DNA of 64,000 nucleotides. Origin: Agrypnia vestita (Eukaryota > Arthropoda > Insecta > Trichoptera > Phryganeidae). The translations under genes were made by a program, and so were the position numbers. Under the pieces are notes generated by a model that saw only the letters and a list, made by a program, of their open reading frames with translations, had not been told where the DNA came from and made no database searches. The stretch covers positions 62,001 through 126,000 of the forward strand of contig JADDOH010002323.1 in assembly GCA_016648135.1 (NCBI GenBank), read 5' to 3'. Positions 59,386 through 64,000 of the stretch are shown here, in pieces (within the stretch, counting starts at the first letter, position 1; every line of letters starts with the position of its first letter).

Positions 59386-59669
59386 TTATATAATTTAGCA
59401 ATACCTACATAAAATTAATTCCACTAAAAATATTTTTAAGGTGCACAGCTTTGAAATAATATTTCTTTCTTTTACATTAGTTTATATGAATACTAGCTTT
59501 TCTGCAAGGCTTTCACTTGAGAAGATACTGAAAAAATTTGTTGGTAAGGAAGAAACTAGCTGAAACAAATCAAGTCATCACACATTATATATTCAAAGCG
59601 AGTTTCAAGAAATTCAAATTTCTCCATGTTTTCTTTAAAGAAACTCATATTTAAGAATCTTCTTTCATA

Positions 59670-60980
59670 TGTTGGGAATATTCGTAGTTCAATGGAATGA
59701 AAGAGCGATATGCAGTTACTGTTTATTTCTTACCGGAGATAGGCCCCGGAAGCAAGTTAGAGTGTACATAGTAATATTTTATGTAATGACGAACAAAGAA
59801 ATAGATGACGCGCGGAAGTCTGCCCGATCTTACGGCAGAAGCCCGACTGGTGTGGTGTCGCCAAGTCCCTAGCTCGACCCTATTGTTTATATCGCGGAGA
59901 TTTTTATTATGTTAATATAAACAAAACTCTGGGTCGGGCGATAGGTACATGGCACAGGGTTGAACAGGTACCGCTACAGCACTCCCCTTCCAGCAGCTTC
60001 CTCGATGGGTGGAGTGGGTGCGAGGAATGCTGCGATGCTAGTTGTTCGGTGCTCCGCGATGCTCAAGTTTATTGTTGGCTGTTGCTTGTTGCGAGCGCCC
60101 GACAACCGCCGTCCGATGAGTCGTGGACGCATGGTATGCCGGTGCTCGCAGGTGAGAGCGCGCGGTGAGTTGGCGCTGGTTGAGTTGGCAACGCTCAGTG
60201 AGTGACGGCGTTGCTGGTGGTGGTGATGGTTGAGTGCAGGCGGAGAAGCGTGGGCGACTTGTATCCCCCTGGGCACCCCTGCGTTGATGGTTGGTGCTCT
60301 GTGAATCGGCGCAGGTTGTTGTTGCATGGTGGATCGGCACTAGTTGCGCGAACGCGCAGTGAGTCGGCATTGGAGAATGGAACGCACAGTGAGTCGGCGT
60401 TGTTGGCGCACGGTGAGTCGGCGCTGGTCGCTAGTTACGAGCGCCCGACAACCGCCGTCCGGTGAGTCGAGGACGCATGGTATGCCGGTGCTCGCAAGTG
60501 TGAGCGCGCGGTGAGTCGGCGCATGTTGGTGTTGTTGGTGACGAATGTCCGACATCCGCAGTCCTGTATTTGAAGATGCGGAGATGCCGGTGCTCGCCAT
60601 TGTGAGCGCACAGTGAGTCGGCGCTGGATGAGTCGGTTGATGAACGGCCAAGTATAACATTTGGTTATGCAATTGGCCCCTGTTTTGCTGCTTCCGCCGT
60701 GTCCTTTGTAACATCACTGTTCACTTGAGATCGCGTCTTTCATCCGTCGGCTTCCCAAATCGAAAATAAACTGTATCACGTCGGGGTCACCACTGTAGGG
60801 TCACCACTGTTGGGAAGATTCGTGCCCGATCTTACGGCAGAAGCCCGACTGGTGTGGTGTCGCCAAGTCCCTAGCTCGACCCTATTGTTTATATCGCGGA
60901 GATTTTTATTATGTTAATATAAACAAAACTCTGGGTCGGGCGATAGGTACATGGCACAGGGTTGAACAGGTACCGCTACA
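59670..60980 (+). mobile_element. Short LTR retrotransposon (TRIM-like) with unequal LTRs
   Basis: The target duplication CATA lies at 59666-59669 and 60981-60984. The left LTR is 59670-59978 and the right LTR 60808-60980. Both start TGTTGGGAA and end CCGCTACA. The last 158 bp of the LTRs appear identical, while 136 bp after the first 15 bases exist only in the left LTR. The 830-bp interior is GC-rich and built of GTGAGTCGGCG-type repeats, and GGGTCACCACTG precedes the right LTR. No gag or pol motifs are seen. Orientation is arbitrary. Confidence 0.8.
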
Positions 60981-61249
60981 CATATTAGAAAAATATGGAA
61001 AAAATATATTAATAATAATAATAAATATAATAATAAAATTCGAAAGCACCATGGATAATGATGGAAATGACGCCGTGAGCTGAAAATAGTGGAGTTGACT
61101 CAGAAATTCTAGACAGAATGAGCTGTGCGAATTTCATGCCAGAGAGCACCATTTCAGAGTTTTTATTTCAGATATCTATTTTGCACTTTAAATTTGATAG
61201 AATATACAGAGTTATCAGTATTATCACTCTTCTCTGCTATCAAATTTAT

Positions 61250-61560
61250 CCCGTTCTACGCATCAAATCGGGGCGCCCTCTATTACGAAAGGGCGCCAGT
61301 AGTGTACAACTGTTTTCAGCATTTTCAACCGCGAAGATTGAAAACAGAATTTCATCATCTCCTACGCGCATGCGTCGTGTCCCAAAATCTTTGTTTTCCT
61401 ATTGGTAACGTCACTGTCAAAAGTGGTCGAAAGCTTCGTGCGGTTGGTAGCTTAATTTCACGTATTCTGGGGTCAGTTTCGCCGAGGGCCGTCGTGCTTT
61501 CGTCTCGGGGATTTTTTTCAACAAGTGAACGAATAATATAATGTGTCAATGAAGACAATA
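61250..61560. promoter_or_regulatory. Promoter-like GC-richer island
   Basis: GC content is raised relative to the AT-rich surroundings. It contains ACGCGCATGCGTCG (close to the NRF1 palindrome), ATTGGTAACGTCAC (an inverted CCAAT beside a CRE-like TAACGTCA) and several other CpG-containing sites. Overlapping open frames of 96-138 codons have no motif. It could be the first exon of a gene lying to the right, outside the window. Confidence 0.35.
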
Positions 61561-62068
61561 TTTTTTTATTTGTTATTTTATGTATCCTTTCGAAGTTTGT
61601 GAAAATGAACGCGCCGGATTGATTTTCATTTTCGCGTAATTTTCTAGTGACATGTGTTTCGTTGATATGTGAAGTATCCCTGTTCTTTGTAGTGTCACGA
61701 TCACTTTTACCTGTACTGAGGATGCGAGGAATTGATAATCTTTTTAATTGCATCAATACAATGTAATGATGAATTGTTATACGATTGAAAATGATTTAAC
61801 GAATATAATAAAGACTGATTTATATAGTTATAAAAAATGTTCCTCAGGTGGTTGGTTTGATGGATGAAGCTGCAATTTATGTAAGATTTTCTTTATTTTG
61901 TATTCTCATTGTTGTTTAGTTTAGTCCACGTAGACAAGTTGATACACGGTTTTCAGTAGGTACTTATGTAAATAATACATAACTATCTCTTCCTCATTAA
62001 CAAAGGTCTCCAGCAAGGTAGGTACGAAAAAGTAATATTTTAATGATAAAGATAATTTTATTTTGTCG

Positions 62069-62115
62069 GTCAAAGGATTACCTGGTTTTGATCAGTATAA
62101 AAAATAAATCCTTTG
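62069..62115. repeat. Short inverted repeat around GGTCAAAGGATT
   Basis: GTCGGTCAAAGGATT and AATCCTTTGACCGGT pair across about 18-20 nt. Confidence 0.6.
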
Positions 62116-64000
62116 ACCGGTAAAAATTTTAAAACTACAAAATACAAATCAAACAATGAACGATTGGATATTATTATTATTATTATACTCTCCACTTAAT
62201 CCGGCGAAGTGGCTTATTAAAGATAATAATTAGTAAGGAAACAAATGTTAATTGATGGACAATTATTATTTATTTACCTGCCCATGTACTGATCTTGTAC
62301 TTATAGACAAAATATGTTTTCTTTTTAAAACAATATTTGCGAGAAAACAACAAACGATGCCAGCGTGTCAAGAAGATTGGAAATCCAGAATGATCAACGT
62401 GGAAACGTTTGAAAATCATCAGAGACAATCTCTTAAACTTTTTTGAGTCTTCCGAATTCTCAGTAACTTATACCCACTTAATACAGTAATACCTACTGGT
62501 TATAAGGCTCCTTATTTCTATCTCGCCGTACAGCTGCGCGTCAATTCGCTTCCAGAATTTTCAATTTCGTACATCCCGTGTATTCATTCCATTTCGTCCT
62601 CTTCATGCAAATAGATCGCGAGAAAAGTCTTTTTTCTTTCGCGTTTTTCAAGCAATATCGTCCGTCTGCTACCGAGAACTGTTTGTATAAATGTGATATT
62701 CCCATTTTTTTCTATTTTTGTGATCTATAAAAAGATGCTACTGATGAGAAAAAACGTTGTTTGAGATTTTATAAAATTCTTCGAAATTCTTCTACACGTA
62801 TTTTCTCCTAACACTTGAATTTGAATTTAAGCAACTTCGCCCACCATTTGCCTCATGTTAAGACTTCGTTTTGTAAATGATGGGTACAATGCTAGATTGA
62901 CATGACGCACGTCCTAGCAAAACTATTTTTCATTTTTTAGCATTCTACAAGCTTTACATTCCTTCCTAAGAAAACTATGGTAAGGCGATAAGAACAACGA
63001 GATGCGAGATAAAATATTCTTATAAATATATTGCTAAAACAGGTGTAAAATGTATTTTTACTAAATTAATTCTTTATAAACGAGTGTTGAAGATCAATGA
63101 TAAAATGATGCACGTAATCAGATTCTGATGAACGAGTTTACACGCAAACGCCGGAAAAAATAGACTTGAATAAAATTTTGGGAAATAAAAATAAGAAATG
63201 TATAAAAAAGGAGAATGAATTAATAAACATTGCGGAACCTTCGAAAATAATTTCGGTATTCAGTATCCAGCAAAATTCATTGAGTAGTTCCGATATTGAT
63301 TAAGGTATAGAATTGTTTTCAGATGGCTACAATGGAAGAAGCGACACAAAACTGCTGGAACCTGAGATATTTATTTATGATATAATGATAGTGACATAAT
63401 TAACCTAGATTAAATGTAAGAATACTTTCCACGTAGGTCTTGCGGCCAAAAAATATGAAAAAGGCGACTTTGAAGTTAAATAGTGGGAAAAGGGGAAATA
63501 GGTTAATATTTACAGCAATTAATTATAAATATTAATCTGAAGAAATACACAATATATTTTCTAATCTTCCACCTCTAACTTGCGCTGACGAAACAATGAG
63601 AGCAGCTGGCTAAATGACTTTTCAATGTAGGTATATTGTTTTTTAGCCGTAATATCTAGAACCCTAAATATGTTTAAACAATGTTTTTTGTCTTTTTTAA
63701 TTCGATGACGCTTTATAAAAGTATTTACTAACTTACCCCACCCTCCTCTATCAAGATGCTGTAAAACTGCTGTGCAGTTTGGAATGACATTGTAAAATGT
63801 AAATGCTAAACATATAATAAAACATCCATATCATACCATAGATACCTCCGGGAGTCCCGTCTATCTCTGTTTCGGTGACTTCGGCCCATTGTACTTAAGA
63901 GTTCCTCCAGGGTATGCACGGCTACATTAGTTTAGAGACTAGAAGGAATGCGTATCAATCTGATCACGCATTTTTATCGATTGTTGCGCGGTATGATCGA
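62116..64000. other. Right edge, nothing assignable
   Basis: No protein-like frame, transposon terminus or shared repeat family recognised. A 64-codon frame at 62252-62446 lacks motifs. Confidence 0.45.

Noticed and set aside
60038..60717. Overlapping frames of 81-125 codons in the GC-rich interior of the LTR element
   Set aside because: Low-complexity Arg/His/Thr/Pro-rich sequence from GTGAGTCGGCG repeats, without gag or pol motifs.
1..64000. CRISPR arrays, operons, bacterial-type regulation
   Set aside because: The sequence is eukaryotic, with spliceosomal introns; repeats are minisatellites or transposons, without regular unique spacers.

Overview
The window is nuclear DNA from an insect, AT-rich and heavily loaded with transposable elements. 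The evidence is spliceosomal introns of 0.07 to 6.3 kb, animal housekeeping genes, and dense relics of insect-type DNA transposons (piggyBac, hAT, Tc1/IS630-like), non-LTR retrotransposons and Penelope-like elements. I see no bacterial or plasmid sequence. A beetle or a bug would fit, but the order cannot be fixed from the window.

Three complete protein genes and one partial gene can be read with confidence. From left to right: (1) the last exon of a mitochondrial single-stranded DNA-binding protein (mtSSB), minus strand, about 1.2-1.5 kb; (2) an intronless 514-residue IMP dehydrogenase, plus strand, 9.5-11.1 kb; (3) Rab escort protein (Rep, the CHM family), minus strand, nine exons from 45.06 kb down to 20.68 kb, encoding 597 residues once joined; (4) HPF1, the PARP cofactor, plus strand, five exons from 49.5 to 57.4 kb, encoding 439 residues and carrying an N-terminal PBZ zinc finger. 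A small two-exon ORF at 45.4-45.8 kb resembles the N-terminal helix-turn-helix part of a transposon-derived protein. It diverges head to head from Rep across about 380 bp. The genes have unrelated jobs: mtDNA maintenance, GTP synthesis, Rab prenylation and DNA-damage ADP-ribosylation. There is no sign of a functional cluster.

The rest is mostly mobile DNA, much of it nested. Rep introns hold two piggyBac relics, at least three hAT-type elements with visible 8-bp target duplications, several LINE fragments, two minisatellites (98-bp and 93-bp periods), a roughly 110-bp near-perfect palindrome, and a remarkable run of alternating nGAAn/nTTCn pentamers that looks like an array of heat-shock elements. 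Small inverted-repeat families (called R1 to R6 here) recur across the window. At 59.7-61.0 kb lies a small LTR retrotransposon with a 4-bp target duplication and unequal LTRs. By contrast, about 12.3 to 20.1 kb has almost no recognisable transposon.

All splice models were derived by hand from GT/AG sites and reading-frame continuity. Family assignments rest on remembered motifs, not on searches. The right-hand 6 kb has no assignable gene, although 61.25-61.56 kb looks promoter-like.
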